Assembly: GCA_032719365.1 (NCBI GenBank)
Contig: CM064876.1
Location: forward strand, 61,065,864-61,129,863
Direction of reading: 5' to 3'
From: Prinsepia uniflora
Taxonomy: Eukaryota; Streptophyta; Magnoliopsida; Rosales; Rosaceae
Length of the DNA stretch: 64,000 nt
Positions 47,082-58,800 of the stretch are shown in pieces; within the stretch, counting starts at the first letter, position 1, and the number at the start of each line of letters is the position of its first letter. A program made the translations under genes and the position numbers. The notes under the pieces are model-generated. The model was not told the DNA's origin and searched no databases. It saw only the letters and a list, made by a program, of their open reading frames with translations.

Positions 47082-48334
47082 TAGATTACTACCGCAAGCA
47101 TATTAATATGCTTAATATTGCCTAAAATCACAATTATTAACATAGTAATCCCATCAAGACAAAAATTTCCAAGCAACCAAAGCTTATAAACTAGTTACAA
47201 ATTCCAATTAGTGATTTCAACAAGCTAAAATCCAAACAAGTAATTATGCTACCTAATCAAGCAGATCTCAAACACAATTGAAAAAACAAAAATATATATA
47301 CAACGTAAGTAAATAAATAAGATAGAGACTAACAGTGGCTTAAAGTAGTTGCCAAAAGTTTTTTTTGGGGAATTTTATCATACAAATTGCATGCATCAAA
47401 ATACAAAGTTTCTCATAAGAATCATTGAATAAGGCATCATCCACATTCAATCAATTACAAAATTGAATATATATATATATATGGAGAAAAAAAATAAAAA
47501 AAAATACCTGATTTCAGATTTTTCGAAAAGATCTTAGAGATATAGTTTCATCTATGTGAGGAAAAAAATATGAGGGGAAGAAGGAGAGAGACAGTGGAAA
47601 GGGAAGGATCCAGACGAGTGAGAGGGGCGGTGAAGAGAGACGGATGGAAGGAGTGCTTGCTGAGAATGTAGAAGTTTCACAATGATATTTTGTATTGAGA
47701 TGAAGTGCACTGTTTTGTCCACCTGCAGAGAGTGAAAAAAATAATTAAATAATTTTTTTAAACTAATATATACTTATGGCCTACACTAAACTACCACAAC
47801 CAATATCTATCAATTCCAAGACTAGGTCAACTTTTTGGAGAGAATTGAAACAAAATCCCGATCAATATTTTGTCTCGTTCTTCTAATGATGATTAGAAAA
47901 GGACTTCATTGATGTTGTATTTTAAAATAATTATATCTATATGAAATTTCAACATATAAATGAACTAAAGACATAATCACAAGAAGACATAAAATTGGAG
48001 ATAGACATTATTAAAAATAACAAAAATTCGACTATTTTGGAAATTTAATAAATAAAATATAATTATAAGGTTTTTTAAACTTATTATTATTTGTTTATTA
48101 CTTCATTTATCAAGTATTTTAAAAATAATTATATCTATATAAAAATTCAATAAATAAACTATGGGAGACAAGCACAAGAAGACCAAAAATTAGAGATATT
48201 CACTATTAAAATTCAAAAGAGATCAAGTAAAACTCATTCACAGAATCACAAACATATATTTTGAGGCTCTTCAAACATAATCAATTTGCTATGTTTGCCT
48301 CCTTGAATTTTTGCACGCACCTTTAATCATTTTT
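47082..48334. other. CACTA interior, AT-rich; no gene recognised
   Basis: Between the tnp1-like and tnp2-like remnants. Contains short AT repeats (about 47465) and no readable domain. Probably intronic or intergenic within the transposon. Confidence 0.45.
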
Positions 48335-50262
48335 CTATTCATCTGCTTCGACTATAATTGGTTCAACGTCTTCTCTAGTTTCAACTTGATCATTGTCCTT
48401 GTTTGAATCTTGAAAATCTTGAGGCGCTTTTGGTTCTAAGGATTCCAATATACTCATGTCAAAAAGATCATGTGGTCTGGTCTTAAGAGCAACATGCCAA
48501 TTATAGTTAATAGGATCTTCAACATAAAAGCATTGCATGGCTTGTGATCCAAATACAAACAGATCGGTTGGGGTGACAACCTATCAAAATTCAATAAAAT
48601 GAAACCATAGTGATCATTTCTTACCCCACGAATAGAAGATCTTTCATCTACTCTATCACATTCAAACAAAATTAATGTCCTACCAAGATGGTAGTCAAAC
48701 TCTATTATTTCTTTCAATACCCCATAATAGTCCATTGTTCCAACAGACAGATTTCTATCACTTCTACTAGAGTAATGCACACCCTCCGCAACCACATATA
48801 CACTACTATTTTGATTTTCCCACGGTTATTAATGTATTTTACCCCAAATCGAAAACCATTCGTTATGTACTTGCTATAACGGCTTGCCCAACAACTGGGA
48901 CCAGCAGCCAATGCACGAAGATCATCCTGTATAGATTGTTCAACATCCAACCCAATCAATTTTATATCGCAGAGACTTACATTTTTCCTACACCAATCTC
49001 CAAAAGATGCAAAGGCCTCTCGTCGTGCTTGATACAACGTTTGTCTTCTAGATCGATTTCCTATCACATCTTCCTCCTGAATTCTGTCAACCATATCAAG
49101 TGAGAAACAATTACTATATTATCTATTAAGGTGGCATAGAATGAAGTCGGTGTAATAAAACCATATTTGGCCTTGGCACATACCAAAAATATGGTTGCAT
49201 TTCATCATAATTGATAAGAACGTAGCGATGTGCACACTCCCAACGAGTATGATCCATGTCAAATACATCAGCCGTGCTTAATGGCTTCCCATGTCTGCTA
49301 ATATTGGTATTCCTCCTCGTTCATTACCTTATGCACCTTCAAAATTACGACCAGGTATATTTCGACGTGTCTTCATTTAGTCCTTGCGATACATTGAGCC
49401 AAACAACAAATAATCTTCTAAGTTACATCCTTCTGCAATGCATCCTTGGACAATTCTTATTTCGTACGAACCCCTTCAATGTCCGAAGGTACCTGCACAT
49501 ACAAATGATATTTTGAGTAACCCTCCCAAATGAAAATATATCATAGATTTAGTAATATCATTGACTTAACATATGCATAACTACCTCTCAATAGGATACG
49601 TCCACCTGAAGTGAACTAGACTAGCTACTGCAGCTTCCTCAGTAAGATGAATTGCTAAGTGTACCGAAATGTCAAAGAATGTCGGGAGCATTATCTTTTC
49701 AATCTTGCATAACGTAATAGAAATTTGAATTGACAAACACTTAAAAGACTCCACAGTTCCATGTTTTGAACATAATTTCCTAAAGAAGGAACTTAGCTCT
49801 AAAAGGACTTCAACAATAGCTTTCAGTAGACTTCGACGTACAGCCAATGGAAGCAAAATTTCCATAAGCACATGATAGTCATGGATTTTCAAACCATTTA
49901 GCTTTCTTGTTTCCACATTAACACAATTAGCCACGCTGGAAGAATACTTGTTTAGTAATCTAACATATTTCAAAACTGTACAAAAAGTTTGCTTCTCAAT
50001 AACTATCATACGAAGCCAGTCTCATCTTCTGTCTACCATTTTCACCACAAGTAGGACATGCCAATTTCCCCTTCGTACTCCATCCTGAGAGCATAGCATA
50101 CGCTGGAAAATTATTAATGGTATATAAAAGAGCAGCTCGCATGGTAAATGTTTGTTGTTTAAACCCGTCGCAGGGTCCATAAAATCCCCGATTTTCCATT
50201 TCTTGGTTTACCCATTTCTGGGTTTCTTTTTCCATACCCATATTTTCTACCGAAGCTCCCAT
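48335..50262 (-). pseudogene. CACTA tnp2-type transposase remnant
   Basis: From the minus-strand 5' side: a segment at 50262-49996 with FTMRAALLYTINNFPAYAMLSGWSTKGKLACPTC, the conserved tnp2 transposase region; 50009-49581 with LNGLKIHDYHVLMEILLPLAVR and FFRKLC, the DUF4218 region; 49094-48714 and 48795-48335 with YYGVLKEIIEFDY, FECDRVD and VEDPINYNW, the DUF4216 region. Domain order is as in intact elements, but it lies in several frames, and the N-terminal half of tnp2 is missing before 50262. It encoded the catalytic transposase of the CACTA element and is now inactive. Confidence 0.82.
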
Positions 50263-50855
50263 TCACTTCATACCCAGATTTGTACATGGAAGGTGAAGGC
50301 TAGGGTTTGCAGGACTCAATCCACCACTCACTCTCTATCACAAACTACGATTGTCATTTCAATTAGGTCAAAAAGAAAGAAGATGAAACAAAGATTCACC
50401 CCGATTCACTACTAATTGTTCATATTTCTTTTTAATATTTTGTTTTTAGAAATTTTAATCTTAATTTTTTTATAAATAGTTAAATAACCAATCACGTATT
50501 GACACGTAAGCATTCTTAACGTAGTTACTAACTGTGCTAATGTGGCAGTACATTGGAACTTAATCCGTTTCTAGTAACAAAGTAATATTTAATGTCTGGT
50601 TAGGGAGAAAAGTGAATAATAAGCCTTCTTATCTAGGGTTTCAGAATTTGGGAACTCAAAGCACAAAAAGAAAATAAAAGAACTATCCCGCTTTGATTTC
50701 TTGGTATTTTTTCTTAGGGCTTATAGGTAGGGTCTCTGTGTGTTAGTTTTTATTTTATTTAGTTTTGCTCTTTCTCTGAAATGGGTTTTCAACAAAGAGA
50801 TTTGATTATATGGTTATTAACTTGGGTATTATAATCTAATATGGATTGGGTATGG
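50263..50855. other. No gene recognised
   Basis: AT-rich sequence between the tnp2 remnant and the solo LTR. It ends with the TATGG target site. Confidence 0.4.
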
Positions 50856-53576
50856 TGTAATGCCCATAACTTTTCATTAATTGTAAAATCGGAAAAATTC
50901 ATGTGAAATGACCATTTTGCCCCTATGTAGGAAAAAATATTGACTTTTGACCCGAGATACTATTTGGACTTTGATCGAGGCCCGTTACGTAGATCGAGAT
51001 GTCATGAGTCCGTAAACAAACGGCACGTCTACTATTCATGCATACCGAGGACATGTACAGTTAGTAGGATTTAATCGGTTCAAATATCTGAATTGGACCA
51101 ATTGATGAGTGACAAGTGTCACTCATCTAATTGGCCCATGCCGCTAAATTATGGGTTCATTGTATCATCTTCATTCATCCTTTTTGTTTCATTCCACCCG
51201 AAAGCCAAAACCCACACAAACCAAACCGAACCATCAATCCAACATTTTCTGTGTTTGCTTCAGAGAGTGAGAGTGAAAGCAAGGCTGAGAGATGACGGAG
51301 ACAAGACTGAGCACAGCGGACGAACGAAAGCCCAGGTAAAAATCCAAAACCCAATTTTGGTTCAAAATGAGAATTCAATTTCTAGGGTTTGTTAGGCTAT
51401 TTTGATGATCAAAAAATGTTCCTAGGGACTAGACGAATTCATGGGGACCATTTTTGTGGATTGTGGTGGCTGGAACTGCGCAGAAAACAAGGTTGAAGCT
51501 TGCCTGAATTGCATCAAGCTTGGAAGGTACTTTATAGACCTCATTAGCTCATTTTGAGTCCATGGATCTCTTCCTTGGATCATTACGATCATTTAGGAAC
51601 CAAAATGGTAAAAAATGGTTGAGAGATGAGTGAGATAGGTCCGGGTCGGGTCGCGGTTCAAGTCAACCCGTTATAGAGAAACGGCTCTACCCGACTCAAG
51701 GTTGACGATGATGACATGGCAGTCCACATCATCTTCTATCAGAAACTATTAGTCCACGTGGCCAATTAGGTGGTGCCACATGGCAAGCTGTCAGACACAG
51801 TCAGCAGCTAACGTGTCACCACGTGGACCAATCGGGTGGTGCCACGTGCCAGGATGTCAGAGGTGTCAGGGGACACGTGATAGGACATATAGACCAATCA
51901 GAGAGTGACAAGTGTCATGTGTCAAACCTGTCAAGTTGACGTCATGCATCAGGTTGACGTCTGCATGACGTCAACCGTTGACCGTTAACCGATGACGTCA
52001 GCGTTAGCTTTGCTGACATCAACGTTGACCAAAACTTTGACCTACGCGTGGGCACAAATTTTGAGGTTAAATCGATCTTGTTCAATAGGTTTCTATGTTC
52101 TGAATCCATTGGTGGTGGTTTCATGTCGATAAGAGACCGTTTGGTTGGTAAATTTAGAAGTTTTTAGCCTAAGGATGCATGTCGAGGATGCGTTTCCAGT
52201 ATCGGGCTTTGTGAGGGTTTAGCATATGAACTTGTATAGCATATTAGTGACCCTTAGACATGATTTGGACATGCCCGGAGACTTTGGACTAGCTTGGTGA
52301 TAGATATAACGCTGAGGTTTAGCATACAGCGTGGACCAAGTGTGGGTGGACAGTTTGTTTTAGAACTGAAATCCATGCATAACTATTTTGAATGCCTTAT
52401 TAAATGATTTAAGTTGAAATTTTTTGATATTTTTATTGAATGATGATGTGGATTGTAATCATCGGTCTAAGAAATGTTTTACAAATTTTTGTGAAAACGA
52501 GGTTTTGGGCTTGAGACCCGATGGAATGATGATTTGACTTAGATTTAGAGTCAACGAAAAATTGAAAGGAAAGAATGAATTTCAACTGTATTTAATTAAT
52601 GATAAATCGAGATTTATAAACAAGTTTTGGACATGATTTTCGGGTGGCTTTTATGGAACAGATTTGTGAGCATTTTGTCTCGTGCATAGGCCCAATTGAA
52701 CAGTGTTTAATCTGATTTGAGACATAATTGATTTTAATATGATTTTTACTTGATTTGGTTACGGTTCCACATATTCCATCCTAGGTGAGTTCGTTAGTCT
52801 CCTCCAGACGTCGACGATCCTAGAGTAGTCACGGTGCACTACCTGAGAAGAGTAACTACGATGAGAGGCTCAGGATTAGGAGTGTGAGTTTATGATATCG
52901 TTTCTCGGATGCAGTAGATCCGAGGTAGGCAACCGATGTTGATATCACCTCAGATGACATTGAGTTGGGTCCTGGGGAAGTACTCGGAGATGAAACCCTG
53001 AGTTGTACGCATAGCATTGGAAATTGTGACTGGTTTTGATATAGACATCGCAGATGTTGAGGCATCATGGATGCCTGAGGATTGGTTATATTGTGTTTTT
53101 TACCGATGTATGTGTGTCCAGATATGTATGTATATATGTATGTGTATGATTTGACCTTTTTCATACGATTTATTTGAAATGCATGCATGTTTACAAACGG
53201 AGGGTTAAAATGTATATGTTTTCAAAATGAGCTTATAACTTATTGATTTTTGGTCCACTCACATTTTTACTGTTTTATAGACCCTCCGGACCGTGATACA
53301 GAGACAGGGGCGGATATTGAGGCTGAGACATAGATAATATTGCTGCATACATGACACCCTACGGGGTCAATTTTTAGTACTTGTATTGTACTGACATATA
53401 TATATGCTCGATCATGTGTAATAGATACGTATCCCTTGTCTGACAATGTGGTAGTGTAATCTGTATGTTTATGTTTGAACCCTTAAAGGGTATCTTCGGT
53501 CTTATGAGTATGATTGTCAGACGGGAGCAGGGCACGTTCCCCTATTATTCCCGGGGGATCGGGACGGGTCCTGTCA
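50856..53576 (+). mobile_element. Solo Gypsy-type LTR (2,721 bp), plus orientation, TSD TATGG
   Basis: Starts TGTAATGCCCATAAC and ends GGACGGGTCCTGTCA, flanked by TATGG at 50851-50855 and 53577-53581. It is in the same end-sequence group as the minus-strand LTRs but inverted relative to them. A truncated copy at the same insertion site is at 21293-21745. No coding sequence. Confidence 0.9.
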
Positions 53577-54155
53577 TATGGCACTATAAGCAGCTATTTG
53601 GAGTTTTCATAGGGGTGCTTATTTCATTGTTTATTTGTGTGATTTTCATAAATAATTTGGATTTAGCCCAATAATCGGTTATTTGGTGTTTTCTTGCTTG
53701 GGTCATCTGCAAAATATATATCAATGGTACCATACTATTTAATTTCTTCATTTATAACTGTATATTTCATTATGGATGAAAATTTGAAACTTTATGATAC
53801 ATGGATATCAAAGGTACCAGACTGTTTAGAAAAAGGCGGGAAAAAGGTTGGCTTCCTGTACTAAGGAATTATTATTTTTACTCTATACTCCCATCACATA
53901 TATATATATATGTACAGTACAACCATGCCATTTTTCTTGGTCATAATATATCTTCTACACTTCAAAAAACTGAAGATATATGCTCGGCTATTAAAAAATT
54001 TCCTCTTCTCAGTCTTATATTCTCTACGCTCATATCAAATCTTTGAAGCTTTAGTTTTCCCTCTCTCTTTAGTTTGTTTATTCATATTCACTTATTTCGT
54101 ATGGGGCTTTCAATGTGTAATATACTAATGGTTCATGTGAGGGAAATATTACTGT
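53577..54155 (+). other. Duplicated flank shared with 21746-22345; no gene recognised
   Basis: Closely similar to 21746-22340 until the join with a Gypsy LTR fragment at about 54156. The TA microsatellite is shorter here (53898-53911). Confidence 0.6.
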
Positions 54156-54156
54156 G

Positions 54157-54930
54157 TGATTCCACCGTGTTCTCGTCACTACTTAGGTTCAAATCCTACT
54201 TACTGAACCCTACCACAGACACGGTTTTAGTGTATTTAATCAATTGAAGCCCACGGCCTTCACGGCTTGACTTCTCTGTTTTCTGGTTTTCTTACCTCGC
54301 ACAGTCCCCCCCTTTACTCATTCTTTCACAATTTACACCTACAAGAGATCACACACGCCTCTAAACTTTCACTTACTACTTATGAGTTCACCCCCACACT
54401 CTCTCGAATGAGGAAACTGTCTCTGTTTCTCAGAACCCGAGCAACCACAATTCTCACTTGTCGATTTTGAAACCAAGTAAGACGTTGACAATATTTTCCA
54501 CATACCTCTAGACCCAGGACACGTGTTCCAATCTGATGAAGCAACCATCCCAAGGCAGCCACATGGCCAATTGTAGCTGGGCACAAATCCCAAGGCATCT
54601 CAATGACCAAAATACCCCTGCCTTCCAAAATTACCATTTTGCCCTTCGTATTCCCTGACTCGTAACTTTGTTGTCCGACGTCCGATGACGCCGTGCAGCC
54701 TGTCGTTATACTCAGGACATCGAGACCTATCTAACGGTCCTCGAAGTGCGTAAAAATTCCATGTCATTTGAAAAGTCAAAAACATGCTCCTTTTAACCAA
54801 ATTATCGAATTGCCCTTGAACTTCCGAATGTCGTAACATCCTCCTCGAACGTCGGAATCGGACGTGCCACCTGTCTATGAACTCGTGACGTCCCAAACTA
54901 CGTCACGTTCATCGGTCAAAGTCCATTACA
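54157..54930 (-). mobile_element. Gypsy LTR fragment, copy of 34418-35191
   Basis: Matches the right part of the LARD-like element's 5' LTR and ends at the same break (GGTCAAAGTCCA) joined to the Copia A tail. The left break at about 54156 is specific to unit 3 and joins sequence that in unit 2 lies about 12 kb away. Confidence 0.85.
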
Positions 54931-55054
54931 TTGAGGTTTGTTTCCTCTAAGTTCCAACCTGCAGATTTGTTCACAAAAGCCTTGTGTTCTCCTCAGCATA
55001 ACTTTTTATGCAGTAGCTTGATGTTGTGTTCTCCCCCATCAAGCTGAGGGCGGG
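54931..55054 (+). pseudogene. Copia element A pol tail and polypurine tract, unit 3 copy
   Basis: Matches 35192-35321, ending GCTGAGGGCGGG before the LTR. Confidence 0.75.
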
Positions 55055-55310
55055 TGTTAGGACAGTTAGGTTAGTTATGCAGTTTGTTATGGAGGTTAAC
55101 TTCCAGCTGTTAATGAGCTGTGAAGAAAAGCCAGGTGTCACAAGCTCATTTGCTATGATTGTTTTCTGTTTTTCAGTCTCTATAACATGTATATACTGCG
55201 ACCTTTTGTAAGAACGATGGACGATTCATTTTATCATCAATACAACAGTGTCTTTCTTCCTTCTTCTTCATATCTTCTTCTGGTTTTCACTGTTCTCTCC
55301 TAGGTTTTGA
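55055..55310 (+). repeat. Copia element A 3' LTR, unit 3 copy
   Basis: 256 bp, differing from 35322-35577 at only a few positions and followed by the same TATGAGGCTAG MITE end. It is therefore a duplicate of that LTR, not a new insertion. Confidence 0.85.
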
Positions 55311-55606
55311 TATGAGGCTAGTTTAATTAAAAACATTTTTTATATTATTTATATATGATTAATTAATTAAATAAATTATTAAAACTATGTTTTTTTAAGT
55401 ACTGAACTTTTACCCTACCAACAAGCTCATTCGTCATGTAAATCCAAAGTTGGACGTTTGTTGCTTAGCGTTTTTATCAATTTAGTCAGCGAAATGTCTT
55501 CATCGGGCAAAAGTTATTGACTTTTTGCTAATATTACTCGATGAACTTTAGGCAACAGAGTCGTGCATTGAGAAACTTTATGTTACCCATCGAATGCCCT
55601 ATTTTC
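55311..55606 (-). other. GLP3 3' flank, distal part
   Basis: Matches 35578-35873. It is cut at ATTTTC by a Copia insertion and resumes at 61006 with TTTTCATCG, where the GLP3-proximal part runs to 61253. Confidence 0.7.
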
Positions 55607-55865
55607 TGTAGGAAATCATCTGTGAGGTTTTAGGGGAGTGTTATGAAGAAGACGAGTTAGAGTGAAGAAGAACGAACGGGAAGAGAAATCACAAAGAAAG
55701 TGTCTATATTCAGTTGATCAAGAATATTACACAATGGAACAGTGCTCAGCTCTATATACACCAGTAGCAGCTAACTAACTAACTCATTAACAAAATCTAT
55801 CTAACCTGCTATTGTGCTTACATGTCATATAAGGTGTAACAAACTATAGGTGATAACTCCTAACA
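55607..55865 (-). repeat. Copia element B 3' LTR
   Basis: Plus strand TGTAGG...CTAACA; contains a TATATAG-type box on the minus strand (55751-55760). Differs from the 5' LTR by A for G twice and T for C once (plus strand). Confidence 0.92.
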
Positions 55866-55872
55866 CCCCCCT

Positions 55873-58800
55873 TCAATTTGAAGGTTCTAGGGTCAAATTG
55901 AAGGAGTGAACCTGAAAGATATCCTCTGGTAAGCCTTTGGTGAATATGTCGGCAACCTGATCAGCTGAAGCAACATGTTGAATGTCCAAGTCTCCTCGAA
56001 TGACTCTCTCTCTAACAAAGTGGTAATCGATTTCGATGTGTTTGGCTCTTGAGTGGAAAGTAGGATTTGCAGATAGGCTAGCAGCAGATGTGCTATCACA
56101 GTGGATAAGGGGAGCCTTGAGTAGAGGAATATGTAGAGAGCAGAGCAGTTGTCTAATCCAGGAAATTTCAGTAGAAGTGATGGCCAAGGCACGATATTCA
56201 GCTTCTGTGCTTGACCTGGAGACGGTTGTCTGCTTCTTGGATGACCAGGAAATTGGATTTGAACCAAGGTAGACAACTAGGCCAGTTGTAGATCTTCTGT
56301 CATTGGGATCACCGGCCCAGTCAGCATCAGTATAAGCTTCAAGACTAAGGGAACCAGACTGGTAAACCAGACCATGTGTAGGTGTGCTTTTAAGGAACCT
56401 GAGGATCCTCTTTACAGCCATGAAATGAGTCTCACAGGGAGATTGCATGTACTGGCAAACCTGGTTGACAGAGAAGGCTATGTCTGGCCGAGTAAATGTG
56501 AGATATTGAAGGGCCCCAACAATACTCCTGTAAGTCTGAGGATTAGTGCAAAGGGAACCATCATTTTTCCTGAGCCTGGATCCTGGAGCAAAAGGTGTGT
56601 CAACTGGACTGCTGAGAGCCATTTCAGACTTGGATAGCAAATCTGAGACATACTGAGACTGAGAGAGAACCAAACTTGTTTTGGTGCGACTAATCTGGAT
56701 GCCAAGGAAGTAGTGCAAATCCCCTAAGTCTTTCATGTCAAACTCACTGGTGAGGGCAGTGATAACTTCCTGGATGGCAGAATCTGATGACCCCGTGAGT
56801 ATTATATCATCTACATAGAGGAGCAGGATGACAATTGCAGCTGAATTTTGTTTTACAAACAGGGAAGAATCTGACCAGGTGGACACAAAACCCAAACCAG
56901 GTAGGAAACCAATGAACTTTTCATTCCAGGCCCGTGGGGCTTGCTTCAAACCATATAAGGACTTCTTGAGGGAGCAGACAGGATCAGAAGGACCAGCAAT
57001 CTCAAAGCCAGGGGGTTGCATCATATATACTTCTTCCTTGAGTTCCCCATGCAGAAATGCATTTTTGACATCAAGTTGTTTGAGGCTCCAATTGAACTGA
57101 GCAGCTAGAGCTAGGACCAACCTAACTGTGGTTGGTTTCACAACAGGACTAAAAGTCTCACCATAATCCAAACCAGCATCTTGACTAAATCCCTTAGCAA
57201 CCAACCTTGCCTTATACCTGGCTATAGTCCCATCAGCATTCCTCTTGATCTTGTACACCCACTTGCAGCCAACCAGATTCCTATTAGGAGGTAAAGGAAC
57301 AACAGTCCATGTATTTTGAGCAAAGAGAGCACTAATTTCTTCCTGCATTGCCTGTTGCCAGACAGGGACAGATGCTGCTTCCTTGTAAGAGGTAGGCTCA
57401 GTAGTGGACAGGTCAACTTCAGTCCTAGGGTGAAGACAGTGAAAAGCCTTCTTCTTACAAATCCCATTTTTGGATCGTGTCTGCATAGGGTGCATGTTGA
57501 CCCCACTAATAGGCAAAATTACTTGAAGTAACTGAGGCTCAAAATTGGACATGGCTGACTGGGAATCAGTTGGTTCAGCAAAATCAGGAAGGTCTGTACC
57601 ACTGGTTGTACCAGAGAACTCAGTTGGATGCTCACCCAAAGGAGAAGGTTGGTGGCCTGTAGAAGCTGGTGGAGGAGCAGCAGGTGGAGGGACAGGGATC
57701 ACAGGGTCTGGACCTGAGGGAGCAATGAAGGACTGAGGAAAGTGGGGCATGAAACAGGTGGGGGAATTGGAACTTTTTGTAGACTGGGATGAGTGTGATA
57801 GACTGGAATTAGAGGCAAGGGTCTGGTAGGGGAAGTCAAGCTCATTGAATAGAACATGTCTGGACACTAGGATCTTAGAAGATATAGGATCAAGACAAAT
57901 GTACCCTTTCTGTTTCTGACCATAACCGAGGAATACACATTTAGTTGTTTTAGGCTGTAGTTTGTTGATGTTATAGGGTTTGAGAGAAGGAAAACAGGCA
58001 CACCCAAAAATCCTGAGATGATTCAGGTCTGGTAAAGTTCCATATAGTTTCTCAAAGGGAGATTGGAGGTTTAAATTGGAGCATGGCATCCTGTTAATAA
58101 GATAAACAGATGTAGTGCAGGCATAGAACCAAAACTTAGGAGGTAGGGAAGCATTCTGTAGTAAGGTCATAGTGGTTTCAACTATGTGCCTATGTTTTCT
58201 TTCTGCAAGTCCATTCTGTTCAGGAGTATAGGGACATGAAGTTTGGTGTGTGATTCCTCTGGATAGCATGAATTGTTTTAGTGTAGTGTTAAGGTATTCT
58301 CCTCCATTATCAGACTGGAAAATTTTGATGGAAGTATCAAAGGTGTTCACAATGTAGGCATGAAAATGTACAAAGATAGAACAAAAGTCTGATTTATTTT
58401 TCATAGGAAAGATCCATGTAAACCTAGTACATTCATCAATAAGACTGACATAGTACCTAAACCCTTCTACTGATCTAACTGGTGCTGGACCCCAGACATC
58501 TGAGTGTACTACTTCAAAAGGGGAAACAGACTTAAAAGCAGGAAAACTGAAAGGAAGTTTGGTAAATTTTCCTTGAAGACAGAATTCACAAATAGTAGGA
58601 CTAGGGTCTGGTGAAACAGAAACATGTGATTTATTTAAAGACACAGAGACAATTTCATTTGAAGGGTGACCAAGTCTTTGGTGCCAAACCTGTGAAGTAA
58701 CTGTCTTGCACAGCAAAGCTAAGCTAGGTGAGGGATTTGTTCTTTCTGGGATTTGAAAGGGAAGTCTAGTAGGAATTAGGTAAAGCCCTTCATTACTCAG

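Larger units (their letters stand above)
39362..50262 (-). mobile_element. Decayed CACTA (En/Spm) transposon with nested Gypsy-type insertion
   Basis: The left end reads CACCACTAAAAAAAC; the duplicate at 63905 keeps CACTACTAAAAAAC, a CACTA-type terminus. Subterminal AGGGCACAT-type repeats follow at 39530-39700. Inside, on the minus strand, are tnp1-like pieces (40700-41640, 45780-47081) and tnp2-like pieces (48335-50262). A Gypsy-type element occupies 41692-45756. The right terminus was not identified, and the coding end at 50262 is only the last recognisable tnp2 sequence. Confidence 0.65.

Noticed and set aside
53582..53600. Primer-binding-like GGCACTATAAGCAG after the LTR end
   Set aside because: The perfect TATGG duplication on both sides of 50856-53576 shows a solo LTR, so the following sequence is flanking DNA.
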